This document shows, one piece after another, positions 25,606 through 37,384 of a DNA stretch of 64,000 nucleotides. Each line of letters begins with the position of its first letter. The stretch's first letter is position 1. Both the position numbers and the translations under genes were made by a program. The notes beneath the pieces were generated by a model, which made no database searches, was not told the origin of the DNA, and worked only from the letters and a program-made list of their open reading frames with translations. The DNA lies in the NCBI RefSeq assembly GCF_025118155.1, contig NW_026251406.1, positions 317,501-381,500 on the forward strand. The letters run 5' to 3'. Source of the stretch: Cokeromyces recurvatus. Taxonomy: Eukaryota > Mucoromycota > Mucoromycetes > Mucorales > Mucoraceae.

Positions 25606-27261
25606 GGATTGGGTATAGATACAATGGATGATGGGAGCTTTGGTGAATATGCTGAAGTCGAACATATGGTGCGTAATCCTGCTTTAGAAGCTCAATTGTC
25701 TCGTCTATCTGCTCAAAATGTTCCTTATTCTGCGGAAGGTCCTATTTCATCTCGACTTCGTCGTAGAAATTCTACTGGGTTTTCTTTTGGTGCTTCAAGT
25801 TTTGATCATGAAGCAGAGAGTGAGAATGTGAGTGCTCTTATCGATAATGCTTTAACTAAATCCCTTCATCTTATTTTGAGGCCGTTCGTCTTTCTTTTAT
25901 TTATGACCTTTTGGATTATCAAGGAACCTATAATTCGTGTCTTGACCTTTATTACCATTCTTGTTTCTACTGTAATTGTGGATCCAATTTTATTCCTATT
26001 CTCTCTTTTACCTACCTTTGATAACAATCAAATGCCTACTATTGAATCCCGTCGTAAAATTTCTCGTGTCTTTACTGCTGTTATGCTCCTTTTTTTCTTT
26101 ATGAGTGGTGTTTATCTAAAGAAGCCTGATAATATGTCAATGCAAAAGGCAGCTACTCATAGACTCTCCTCTTTCTATAATAAGACAGCCTCATTTCTTT
26201 ATAGCATAACACAGCAACAACGGGATATTTCTGATCTTGATCATAAATTTTCTGAAATAGAGAAAAACGTCATGGACTTATTATCTAAAGCCAGAGCTGC
26301 CCAAACCGTCACTGATAATTGGGATGAATATCGTCGAAATCTAGCTGCTGAACTTCGTTCGCTTGTTAAATCCGAAACCAGGGAAATGGCGAGTCGTTTG
26401 CTCAAGGAACCACTTGCACAGGTCGATCTCTTGGAAGACTTTGAAGATTTACAAGACTTTGTTACAGACTTGGTTTTGGTTCAAACTGATAAAAAGGGCA
26501 AGTTAATTCTTCCGAATCATTTCTATGATCTCTTAAAGAACCGTGAAGACTGGGTCAATTACTGGAATGATCAAGAATTGGCTCTGTCACACTTCTTGGA
26601 GCATGGCCGTCAAACCAAATCCTCTCTCGTCAGCAAGTATAAGTTGATAGTCATCAGTAAAAAAGTCTTTTGCACCTATATCATGAATGACTTGGCCCGA
26701 ATGGAGAATAAGCCTACTAAAATTGCCGATTTTGCATTAGAATCGCGTGGTAGTAAACTTTTGTTCAGTAGGACGAGTAGTACATATATTCCAAAGGGTT
26801 CCTTGCTCTCCGCTATCTTTAACCCTTTCTATCTTGCAGCCTCCAATTCTCCAAGAAGAATCATTCAAAATGGTCGTGAGGTAGGGCTTTGCTGGAGGAT
26901 GTTAGGCACGCAAGGTCATGTTGGTATCCTCTTGAGCGAACCTATCTTTGTTCAAGGGATCACAATTGAACATCCTTCAAAGTATGTATGGGATCAATTC
27001 GAAAGCGCTCCTAGGGAGATTGAAGTCCTTGCTCTCTCTAGCTACCCAGATCTTCCTGATGTTCCCGTTTCGCTTGGTCTTGTTCATTACGATATCAACA
27101 AGCGAAAGGATCCTGAAATTCAAACCTTTGAATTAGACTTCTATCCTGAGATGCCAATCAAGGCAATTGTAGTAAAGGTAAACAACAATTGGGGTTATAG
27201 AACTTGGACTGAACTTTGTCGAGTTCGAGTGCATGGTGTCCCTGCTCGCTTTGCTTCTTAG
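25323..27261 (+). CDS. SUN-domain nuclear envelope protein (LINC complex)
   Basis: Inner nuclear membrane protein that binds KASH partners and links nucleus to cytoskeleton. Exon 1 (25323-25497, MSSSFKLPQTFSNHK...) is joined by a 121-nt intron containing 40 T to exon 2 at 25619 (TDTMDDGSFGEY). The N-terminal region is Ser/Gln-rich. Hydrophobic segments lie near residues 140-160 (LILRPFVFLLFMTFWII), 165-190 (VLTFITILVSTVIVDPILF) and 215-230 (VFTAVMLLFFFMSGVYL). A helical region rich in Glu/Lys follows (coiled-coil, DISDLDHKFSEIEKNV). The SUN domain occupies the C-terminus: IADFALESRGSKL, GLCWRMLGTQGHVGILL, ITIEHPSKYVW, FELDFYPEMPIKAIVVKVNNNWG and RVRVHG. It ends at TAG 27259-27261. About 607 residues. 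The SUN assignment is firm; the membrane topology is inferred. Confidence 0.93.
25563..25602. repeat. Poly(T) tract of 40 nt in the SUN gene intron
   Basis: Uninterrupted T-run 14 nt before the TAG acceptor of the intron. Confidence 0.9.
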
Positions 27262-27530
27262 ATATTTTCTTTCTTTCTTTCTTTCTCTCATTCCCACTTT
27301 TATATATATATATATATATTGCTAATATTTTATTTAGAAAGAATCCCTTTCCCCTCCCCCTCCCTCTTTTTTTTTCTTGATATCCCTTATTTATTTTGGT
27401 TTCATTTCAAAAAAAACAAGAAAAAAAAAATAACATTATTAAACAAACTTTTAAAGTATATAAATACATATTTTTTTTTTAAAAAAACAAAACAAAACAA
27501 AACATGTATCTGATAATACTGTTATATATT

Positions 27531-29978
27531 TTACAAAGCAGCTGTCCAATCCCATTTTTCCCATTTTTTTAAAAATTCTTGTTGACGATGATGATTATCA
27601 CCTGAATGATGGTATCTTGGCTTTCTCCATAATTCAGGTCCAATATCCAACATGCCACCAATGACTTCCTTACCAAACCAATAAGGGAAATCCTTTGGGT
27701 TTTCAATAACATGTCCATAGCCTTTATTGATATTCAACCAGACATGGAAATAGGGTAAATTCTTAACCATTGAATTTCTAAAGCCACGGTCAGAGGTATC
27801 AATCAGTTTTTTATGTTGCGACCATTCTTCTTCAGACGCCATGATGGCCTCTTTAAAATAGGCAGGTGCATCTTCATAGATTCCATAAGGAATAGGAATA
27901 GCTTCAATCACTGTATGTCGTTGAGAACGCAGGTTAACGACAGTTTCCATAAATATCACTCCCTTTCCTTGTTCATGAAACATTTTCAATAAGCATTTTT
28001 GAAAGTTTCTAAACTCTGTCCAAAAATCATCATCACATTCTAAACTTGAAGATACGTGCTGAAGAGGGACAATCCAACAATGACCAGGTGTTAATTCTTG
28101 TACATTAGGTAAAGCTAAATAACAAGTATTTGCAAGAGAAATCATTGCAATTTGTGGTGGATTCCCATCTTTATAACATAGTCTACAACGCTCTAAAATC
28201 TCTTGCGTACGTTTATAATCTATGTAATTAAATATATATTTTTTTTGTATAAATAAATTAATTCTTACTAAATGCTTTATTTGCCTTTTTTTTTTCCATT
28301 ACCTGTTATCGCACGTCTCATCTTTTGCTGTTCTGTTACTCCCTTTTTGGATGCCATAATATCCGCTTTGTCGTCCATATAGTCCAAGTCATTCTAGAAA
28401 TGATATTAATATTTTATTTTTCAATAACGGAAAAAAAAAGCAAGTATGTAGTATAGTTTTTTTTTCCTTCTTCTTTTGCTTACCTGAAAAGATGCATCAG
28501 ATGCAATTCGATTAGCAAATTCCATATCCATATTAAATGATTGATTACCGCCTTTTTCTTGTCTGACCATATCCGCTAAAGATAAATAATCATCAGCTGT
28601 TCCATAACGAAGACGCTCGCCAGTAAGTTTATCATGAGTGCCTTCATACTGTTTCTTTCCCTTTAATACTTGTTGTTCTGGATTTCCTTGATTTAATGCA
28701 TAATCATAGATACGACCTTGACTATCTAATGTAGGCAATACAGTTACATTGCCATTGCTAATTCCTTTTTCTGCCTGTTCAAATCGTTCTAGTTCTATCT
28801 GGTATTCCTTTTCTAATTCTTCCAAATCACTTGATCCCATTAACCTAGCCTTTACTAGCTTTGCATTTAATTTGTTAAGTTGATCACGAGTAAGTGCTGG
28901 TATAGTCGGTGCTGTACTATGAGATATAACAAGAGGAGGAGGCTGAGGTTGTGATGTGGATGGTGCTTTTGTAATAATATCTTTAGATTCATCAGAGGCA
29001 ATGGTTGTATTTGTAGGCTTGGGTGCTTCTGGTCGTTTGAATGCATTTTGTTGTACCTCAGTATTATGAAAGACATATTTACGACTACTATGACGTTGTT
29101 CATCTCTATCCTCTCTTCTTCGTCTTCTATCCCTTTCATCATCTTCCTTGGCATCGTTTCTTCTATCTCTACCTCTTTCTCGATGACTGTGTCTTTTATC
29201 ACCCCTTTTTTTTTTATCCAAATATTCTCTTTCGGCCAAAGCTTCTTCAAATTTTTCTGCAGACTATAAAAATATATTTGTATATATTTATATAAATAAC
29301 TCAATCATACTATGCTATTATCACTTACGCCATATCTTTCAATTCCAACTTCTCTTAATGGTCTTCCTTCATCTTCAGCTTGTTCCATCGTTCGCTTTAA
29401 TTTCATCATTCTCCAATTAGATCCAGCATCGCCGAATTTAATTTGCCTTTTTTCCTCTGCTGGATATTCTTCAAATTTCTTGCCTTGTACTAAATGTTGG
29501 TTAAGTTCTCTTTCACTTACAAAAGGCTATATAAAGATAAATTAAACACGTTGTAGATTGTAAAGAGTATATATATATATATATGTGTATGTATGTATAT
29601 ATAATATTTTACTTGGTCAGGATCACGTTTAGGTTTTTCTTCCTTAATGCGAGCTGTGCCCATGTCAGCGAAGTCAAATGACCTATCTAACATCCAACCA
29701 TGTCTTGCCTCTTGTTCCTCAGGTAAAGCTGCTTCTATAGGTTCTTGTTGATTTTCCACTTCAGTTGCTCTCTGTTGGTTTCTTAACTGTTCTGCTGGTG
29801 TTAGTTCTGGAACATGACTCGATTCAACCCAGAGTGAAGGATCAGAAAGATCGATCTCTTCTTCCTTTTTATGATGACTACTACTTCTTTTATGTTTTTT
29901 ATGTTCTCGATGGCTTTTAGAAGAATCTCGATGATGTTCTCTTTTTGAAGAGGATTTTTTATGTTTATGATCACCCAT
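27531..29978 (-). CDS. cwf19: CWF19-like splicing factor (CWF19L2 type)
   Basis: Spliceosome-associated protein; relatives act at late spliceosomes and lariat turnover. Five exons. The N-terminus MGDHKHKKSSSKREHHRDSS is Lys/Arg/Ser/His-rich (nuclear, RS-like), followed by DLSDPSLWVES, and RHGWMLDRSFDF, a CWF19 signature. Exon 2 gives PFVSERELN and FGDAGSNWRMMKLKR. Exon 3 holds an RD/RE-rich low-complexity block and TLDSQGRIYDY. The C-terminal CwfJ domains show RCRLCYKDGNPP (CxxC), SLANTCYLALPN, LTPGHCWIVPLQH (HIT-like His), then KNLPYFHVWLNINKGYGHVIE and FGKEVIGGMLD near the end. Stop at 27531-27533. Both CwfJ domains are present, as in CWF19L2. The neighbour on the right is on the plus strand about 1.1 kb away. 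Confidence 0.93.
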
Positions 29979-30994
29979 ATTGTAAATATATATGAATATA
30001 TAAATGTGTGAATAATAATAAAAAAAAAAAGAAAAGAAAAGAAAAAAAAATGGAAGTAGTATTGTAGTCGTACTTTTAAAACAAAATAAAGAAAAATACA
30101 AATATTGCATGCTTACTTAATGATAAACAATAAACTTCAAGCCATAAATTATATACATGTATTACTCTTTTATAAAATGTGCATTCCTTTTTTATTACCA
30201 TGTTCATAAATATACAGTAATGATTGTCTGTTAATTATTTACATTAACATTACTAAATAAAATTGTTTTTTTTTGAAACTTTATAGCAAATTATTCTATT
30301 GGTAATAACACGATTATGAACATTCCTTTTCTTTTTTCTATTAGAATTCTAAGTAAAAATTGTATATTATTTATGCATGGATTAGATAGTCGCAAACAAG
30401 ATTAACTCTTGTAAGCAACGTCCTAATTTAACTGTCCAAGAACACTTTCCCTGAGTGGTTCATTTATTTTGCATTTATTGTTCAATTTTACCGTCATCTA
30501 CTATTTGTGAGTAATGTAAAAAAAAAGAAAAAGAATTAAAGATTTAGTGACAGAATTTAATGGGTGATCGTAGATTAATACATCCTATTTGAATTATTTA
30601 AGTTAAATCTGTCATAATGTGACATCTTCAAGTACATGAACAGTAGTCTAATCTTCCTTGGTGTTTATTTTCAATTTAAATCCCCCTCCTTCTTCTTTTT
30701 TGTCGTCTATGTCTTTACAGAGGAATATTCCATGTAAAAGATCAGTTTCTCAAGTTTAAAAAGAATTTCCTTTTTTATTGAATGATGATCCATCTCAGTA
30801 ACTGATTTTATCCTAACTACTTTTTTTTTAAAGGTAAATTTAGAGACTCATTGTTGGTTATTGAATCTGAGTAAATAGTCAAAGTATATCTTTGATGAAT
30901 AAAGATGTTTTAAGCTTTTAAAATATGATATTATTTCATGAAGAAAAGACGGAGGCCATTTATTTATTTATTTGGACTGGTTTTTTATCTCATA

Positions 30995-31038
<44 letters not shown>

Positions 31039-31059
31039 TTTAATTTTCTATACACATAG
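29979..31059. other. Intergenic, about 1.1 kb, divergent promoters
   Basis: Between CWF19 (-) and NOSIP (+). A/T-rich, with a T-run at about 31000-31034 ending 25 bp before the NOSIP start codon. No gene or RNA was recognised. Confidence 0.6.
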
Positions 31060-32228
31060 ATGCCTCGACATTCCAAAAACAATACAGCTTCTAGTGTATT
31101 TACATACCATGAATCTAAAAGACTTGAATATGGAACAAAAAGAGTAAGTGTATAACACTACATGTGTGTGTATTTGTGTTATTAATATATATATATATAT
31201 TTATACATATATATATATGTGTGTGTATATGTACTCTCACTCATTTGTCACATCCAGCAACGTTTAGGACGAGATTCTTTTCGAAATTATGATGCTTGTT
31301 TTCTTTGTCTTCAAACTGCAAGAGATCCAGTCTGTTGTGGAGAAGGTCATTTAGCTTGTCGCGAATGCATGTATGAATCTATTTTACAACAAAAGCAAAC
31401 GATCAAACAAGAGCAAAAACGTTTAGAGCTAAAACAACAAGAGATGGAAAACAAAAGGCAAGAAGAAGAAATGGAAGCAAAACGAGTTCTTTTGGATAAG
31501 TTCGATAAAACACAACATAGTGTCTTGGGTGATCGTCGAGTGACGATTAAAGATGAACTAAAAGATGATGAAAAGAAGGGTCAAAAACGTAAATTTGAAT
31601 TATCAGAGGATGAAATTCGTTCAATAGCGGAAAAGGACATTGAAAAGACAGCTCTTGAATTGAGAAAAGAGAAGGAAGAGGCTGCCAAGCCAAAACTTGG
31701 CTCTTTTTGGGTGGTAAATTCAATTCTTTTCTTTTCTTTTCTTTTTTTTTACTCATGTTATGTCTTAATAGCCTTCAGTTACTCCTAATGCTATGAACAA
31801 TCTTACAATAGAACAACCGACCAAGACACAAGTGACTTGTACTGCAGTCGAAAAGGAGCATCCTCTCAGTATTAAATCATTGATAGATGTCAAATTTCAA
31901 ACAGAAGATACTAATAAAGACAAGAAAATATGTCCTGCCTGTCTAAAGACGTTAACAAATGCTTCAAAATTATCTGGTAAGTGTTTATATACATTAAATA
32001 CATATTTGTATAAACTAAATAATAAATTGATTATTAGTGTTACGTAATTGTGGTCATGTTATTTGTAATCATTGTATCAAAATGTTTGTTGCTAAATCGA
32101 AAACATGTTATGTCTGTGAAAAGAAAACAAAAACTAAGGATATTATTGATATGAGTCCAGAAGGTACTGGCTTTGCTAGTGCAAGCACAAAGGCCGTAGC
32201 CGAAAAATTTACTGTAGCTTTCCAATAA
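31060..32228 (+). CDS. NOSIP-like RING/U-box ubiquitin ligase
   Basis: Homologue of nitric oxide synthase-interacting protein, a nuclear E3-like factor also found with spliceosomes. Exon 1 begins MPRHSKNNTASSVFTYHESK, the NOSIP N-terminal signature, and splices (AGA|GTAAGT) to QRLGRDSFRNYDACFLCLQTA. The split U-box/RING has CFLCL...CGEGHLACREC (first half) and, after two introns, CPACLKTL...LRNCGHVICNHC and CYVCEKK (second half). Between them is a charged coiled coil (EQKRLELKQQEMENKRQEEE). The C-terminal motif is EGTGFASASTKAVAEKF. Four exons, stop TAA 32226-32228. Length about 290, typical. The neighbour Tudor-SN is tail to tail, 145 bp away. The family is secure. Confidence 0.94.
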
Positions 32229-32372
32229 CATAACATATTTTTATTACACAATTTTATATACTTTTTTTTTTCTTTTCTTTTCTTTTCTTCTCTCTTTTAC
32301 GTAATTATATATTAAAATAAAAAGAAAAATAAAAAAGGAAAAAGAAAAGGGTAAAATGAACGGGGGATAAAA

Positions 32373-35254
32373 TTAATAATAACGAGAATCAGTAATATCA
32401 TCATTACCCGTAATGTCGCCATATTCAAACATACCACATCTTCGTCTGATGGCTTCCTCTTGAGCATTTTGAAGCGCCTTAACAATAGTTTCATTTCCAC
32501 GAGCATAACGCACCTTTGGTGTTACAAATGCTTGACCATCACGCACCATATCTAAGTTGATACTTTCTTCAGCACTCGTTGATTTGTTAAAATCATAAAC
32601 AGTTAAGCATAAAACACCATTTTCACGAGCATCTATATTGGCCACCAATTGCTTATTGGCGGTTAAGTCTCTAAATCGCTCAACAGCCTCAATACCATAG
32701 TCTTCATCTCTTGTTGGTGATTGAACGAATGACAAGACAGCTTCTTGAGCTTGTGCCTTCAACTGCTTAAAGGTCTCGGGCAAAGCACGAATACGATGAG
32801 ATGGTAAAGTCTCTGAATTACCATAGTCGATATACAAAACTTCAATACCTTCATGTGAGATACGACGTACTCTAGCTCTGTACCAACAATCATCCTCTGT
32901 GAATTTCGCACTTACGTTTTCACCTACACGGGGTTTAAAGGCAGGATCAGCAGGACGACTGTTTTGGTATTGGCCAAGATCAGTCATTAATTTTTCTAAT
33001 TGAGGAATTTCATCTGTAATCTTTTGAACATAAAAGTGAGAACCAGACACAATATCTGAGACAACAATGTCAATGTATTCTCGATTAGGACCTGATGTTT
33101 GCTGTTTATCAACATCCTCTTTTTCTTCACTGTAATCTGCCCAAAGTCCTCTCTTTTCGTTTCTAGCTTCAAGTTCAGCATTATACAATTGATTTGCATA
33201 ATGTGAATCATTAGCTGAATATTCGTGAATGTAACCAAAACCTTGAGACAATAAAGCAACAGCCAAATTCTCACCATTCACAAACATGGAGCCTACAAAA
33301 CTACCCACCTTATCTACATTTTCGACCTCAATCTCAACATCATGTTGAAGGCACTTTTGAGAAACAAATTCTAAAGCTTCTTGACCATAAGGCTCAGATT
33401 TATCGTTAGAAGTACGACCTACACGAGGGGCACGTACACCTGATAAAACAAAGGAAAGTCGGCAATTTTCTTTAGGAACCCAGACAAAGAGACGCGAGCC
33501 ATTTGCAACATGCTCTACAACAGCATGAATTTTCTTTCCGCTACGCTTCAAAAATGTTAAAAATTGACGAGACTTGGTGAGGTTCTCGGAGGCATCAACA
33601 ATTCTAACGACAGGTAATTCCTTGGTACTATGTACACCCACCTTTCCTTCCTCAGCTTTCTTTTCAGCAAGTAAAAGTTGGTCATAGTAATGAGAGCGGT
33701 TATCGTCGTCCTTACGATGACGAATGACGGTTGCAAAACCATGAGCAATCAGTTGTTCAGCAATGTTATGATGTCCTACCATGACAGTTGCACAATCTCT
33801 GGCCTCATAACCCTCTTGAGCAGGTTTATGATAATCAATCGTCACATGGACGTTCTTACCAATTAATTTCTTTCTTAAGAATTCTCTTGCTTCAAATTGA
33901 TATCCAACTTCTTTCATATCTCTAGATTTAGAAGTAGGAGCTGTAGTACCTACACCTCGAGGAGCTTGTTTGACACTTGCTAATTGAACCTTTCTTTCGG
34001 GTCCATTCTTTGGCTTAACTATCAAAGTATCACCTGTCACAATACGAACAACAGTAGCATCAAATTCACTTGTATTTTTGTTACAAGTAGTTGTAGGAAC
34101 AAAGCCACGCCAGACACGAAGTCTCTTTTCTTTTGCACTTTTTTCTGCATTTCTTAAAACAGTAGGACCACTTGTAGCCAACGTAATGCTCCAATCAACG
34201 CATTTGGCAAAACCTTGAGAAAGTAATAACTCAGCAATGTTACCAGCTGGGTGCTGAACAGAACCTACAAAGCTTTGACCACCTGATTGAGCGAGTCCTT
34301 CAAGAATAACTTTGACGCCGCGTTGTAAAAGTCGTGACTCAACAAAAAACTTGCATTCTTCGCCAAAGGGCTCGGAAACAGCTGTATCATCAGCATTATC
34401 ACGTTTACAATTAGGTGCTTTGATACCTGATAAATGCAACGTAATAAATTGTTGTGTCTGATCAGGCAAAATTAATAAAACACGGAAAGTAGAACCATCA
34501 CGTACTTGTTCAATAACCGCTATTATTTTAATGTGAGTAAAATAAATATATAATATGAATCTCATATCCATGCCTACCATCTAAGGGCTTTCCCTTATAT
34601 TTATTCAAAAAAGCATGACCATCTTTTTCAAAGGTAAAAGAGACTTGACGAGTACCCTATATAAATTCCCCCCCACAAAAAAAAAGGAAAGAAAAAATAA
34701 ATATTTTAATACTAAAATACATGTGTATGTATTACCTTTTCTTGGTCATCAGACCAAATGCCAATCTTGGCATCTTGAGCCTCTCTTTGCAAATCTAACA
34801 ATCTTTCCATAACTTCTTCTTCCTGTTCAGATAATGCCTTTCCACTTTCACGTACCTTAAGCCAACCAGATTTGACAGCTAATTCAGCGACATTATCGCC
34901 ATTAGCTAAAAAGAGGCTACCATATTCACGTTGTGTAGTAGGCACGGTATATTCAGGAACAAAAGAAACTTCCTTTCCAACAACTAGTTTTCTAAGAAAT
35001 TCACGAGAATAAAAACCAAAAGGCTAAATAAATAAATAGATATAAATATATATAAGAAAGTTAGATGAGGACATAAAGTGTATTCCTTTTATATAAAATA
35101 CTTCATCAGGTCGAGTCGTATTTCCTAATCTTGGTGCTTGAACATTAGATAAAGCCAGTAATCTTTCAGGAGGAGGACCATTAGGTCTGGGGTTTCCTCT
35201 TAAAATAACGGTATCTCCAGATAACACGTTTTTAACAACTGCTTTATGAACCAT
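32373..35254 (-). CDS. Tudor-SN (SND1), staphylococcal nuclease-like domains plus Tudor
   Basis: Multi-domain RNA-binding protein; in other eukaryotes it is linked to RISC, splicing and decay of edited RNAs. Four exons. Exon 1 MVHKAVVKNVLSGDTVILRG starts the first SN-like domain, continuing PFGFYSREFLRK (exon 2). Further SN domains begin at AVIEQVRDGSTFRVLL, FDATVVRIVTGDTLIV and HAVVEHVANGSRLFVW, each with its EPFG/EPYG-type or FEAREF motif. The Tudor domain reads PRVGENVSAKFTEDDCWYRA, VLYIDYGNSETL. The last part is a truncated SN half (IDARENGVLCLTVYD). About 890 residues, matching SND1. Stop at 32373-32375. It supports a working small-RNA or RNA-decay system in this organism, as known for Mucorales, but that link is an inference. 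Confidence 0.95.
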
Positions 35255-35464
35255 TCTATTATACGAAGAGGAAAAAAAAAAAAGAAGTAATAATTAAAAA
35301 TAATTAAAAAAAAAAATACCAGATTATATTTCACTTTTTATTTGTGTTATGAGGAAATTAAAACTACTACTACTATTCCAAAAAAAAAAAAAAAAAAAAA
35401 GTACACTATGTAGATAAGTTTATGTATAATTATAACATGCATAAAGTACTTAGTATTTTATTTC

Positions 35465-35632
35465 ATATTCTTTGTCTTTTGTCTTTTAGGTTTACAATTA
35501 TTGGTAGTATTTGTCAAATACAGGTTACTTTGTTTCTGATTATTACAGTGCAAAATGGTATAAAGAAGTCTGAGATTTTATTTGTTATAAGCGGATAAGC
35601 AAAAAAAAAAAAAACTTAAATGACTGAGTGTA
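35465..35632 (+). repeat. Left arm of a long inverted repeat (~168 bp)
   Basis: Reads from ATATTCTTTGTC to GACTGAGTGTA. Its reverse complement recurs at 36353-36515 with about three substitutions plus a length change in an A-run (A14 here versus AAAAAGAG there). The identity includes unique stretches such as AAGTCTGAGATTTTATTTG and GTTATAAGCGGATAAGC, so it is not chance A/T matching. Confidence 0.95.
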
Positions 35633-36352
35633 AAGAAAGAGTAGCAATAAAAAAGAAAAAAATAGAAAAAACATGTCGGCTAAAAAAGTGTCCGAAAATA
35701 ACATCTCAATGCCCTTTCATTTTATTTTTAGACTTTACTACTGGTAATTCATTATGTAGAAAAATAGGACATTTATACTTATCATAGAAATATTATTTTT
35801 TTTCTTTTGATCTACCCTATTTTTTCGTCTGTCTCTCTCCCGTTTTCCCATTATTTTAAATATAATAATAACTTATAATTGTATAAGTTTTCTACGCGCA
35901 TTTTTACTGAATTTATTTTTAATGTTATTCAAGAAAAAAAAAGAATATATTTATATATCAAAAGTGACTAGATAAAGACACTTTTGAATGGTGTCTGTAC
36001 TTGATCTTGTCTATAAAAATTACCGAGAAATAGAACACAATTTTAAAAAGAAAGATGTATCCAGAAGTTAAAGGAAAATATAAAAGAAGAAGAAGATTTG
36101 CTCATTATTATGAAGGCACATCTTTGCTTACCTAATATTAAACCATAAGCTCACCTGATAAATATAGTTTTAAACTGACCTAGACGAATCATATTAAGAC
36201 ATAATGATTAAACACCTTATTTCTTTTATCGAAAACTGTTTTAACGTGTATATATTTTTTTGTTCCTATTCATCTTTTAAAGTCTTTCCAATAACTCAGT
36301 ATAATCCAAGACAATACTATACATTGATGCTCATTTCTTTCTTATTTGTTAC

Positions 36353-36515
36353 TACCCTCAGTCATTTAAGTCTCTTTTTGCTTATCCGCTTATAACAAAT
36401 AAAATCTCAGACTTCTTTATGCCATTTTGCACTGTAATAATCAGAAACAAAGTAACCTGTATTTGACAAATACTACCAATAATTGTAAATCTAAAAGACA
36501 AAAGACAAAGAATAT
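36353..36515 (-). repeat. Right arm of the long inverted repeat (~163 bp)
   Basis: Inverse copy of 35465-35632. Read on the minus strand it starts ATATTCTTTGTC and ends GACTGAGGGTA. Confidence 0.95.
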
Positions 36516-36967
36516 AAAATAATTTAAAGATGGTAGTACTTCACTTAAAATGTATGTATGTAGTAAATATATATTTTCTTCATAAACATGTAGATATTAA
36601 TGAGTCCAGTAAAAATAATATTTCCGTATATTATATAAAATATGTATTATGTAATAACTATATGCATGTATTATTATTGATGAAATAACTATTCAAGAAA
36701 TACAGATAAAGAAGAGGAAAAAAAAGCAACTACACTAGTCAAAGATAATCTATTAATTGTTTAATTATTAACAGAACTTATTGTTCGGTATTAAACATAA
36801 TAAATTAGAGCTTTCCTATTATTATTATCATTATTAGATAATGATTAAAAACCTACGTAATACATTGGTCCCATTCTTTAGAGAAAATACTTTTACATTC
36901 GTATATATTAAAAGTGTTACAAATAGTATAAAATATTTACATAAAAGAAATAGATAATAATTCAGGG

Positions 36968-37192
36968 TTAGGACCCTTATTTTATTTTTTCAAATTTTTG
37001 GTTTTTTTGGTTTTATGGAAAGAAAAAAAAAACTTTTCCCGTCCCTAGAAGGACAACCCTTAAAGGTCTTAGGACCCTTGAATATTTCATTTACAAACAT
37101 AATTGGAGAAACTTTTGGTTTCAAATATTTTTTTACTTATTACATAATAGAAACTACCAATTAAAAATAGAAAATAAGCATAATGGACCCTT
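36968..37192 (+). promoter_or_regulatory. Three GGACCCTT copies upstream of nagA
   Basis: GGACCCTT occurs at 36971-36978, 37072-37079 and 37185-37192, the first two inside the longer word TTAGGACCCTT. CCGTCCC also occurs twice (37039-37045, 37251-37257). In this A/T-rich window such repetition of G/C words is unexpected. All lie within 420 bp upstream of the nagA start, so they may bind a regulator of amino-sugar catabolism. Only the repetition is seen. Confidence 0.4.
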
Positions 37193-37384
37193 TTTTTTTT
37201 TTTTTTTTGAAAAAAAAAAATAGGTAAAATTCGGTTGGGTTTCATTTTTACCGTCCCGGTCACAAAACGATTATTATAAAAAGAGACTAACAAGTTTAGT
37301 TTTCTATTCTATTTTTATTTAGGTCCTTATTTTTTTTTTCTTCTCCCCCTTTTATTTTCTCATTGTTTACAAAAGAAAAAAAAA

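Larger units (their letters stand above)
35465..36515. mobile_element. Fold-back/MITE-like element (1.05 kb) without coding capacity
   Basis: Two arms of about 165 bp in inverted orientation flank a 720-bp spacer (35633-36352) that has no supported ORF. The near identity of the arms suggests a young element or ongoing gene conversion. I do not see a clear target-site duplication; AGTACT occurs just outside both arms (35446-35451 and 36535-36540) but is palindromic and weak evidence. It lies between the divergent starts of Tudor-SN and nagA. Alternatives: a duplicated regulatory or RNA sequence, or an inverted local duplication. Confidence 0.5.
35255..37384. other. Divergent intergenic region with large inverted repeat
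   Basis: About 2.1 kb between Tudor-SN (-) and nagA (+) start codons. It holds an inverted-repeat element (35465-36515, listed separately), a poly(A) run at 35381-35400 and, nearer nagA, three GGACCCTT copies and two CCGTCCC copies. No protein-coding gene was supported inside. Confidence 0.6.
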
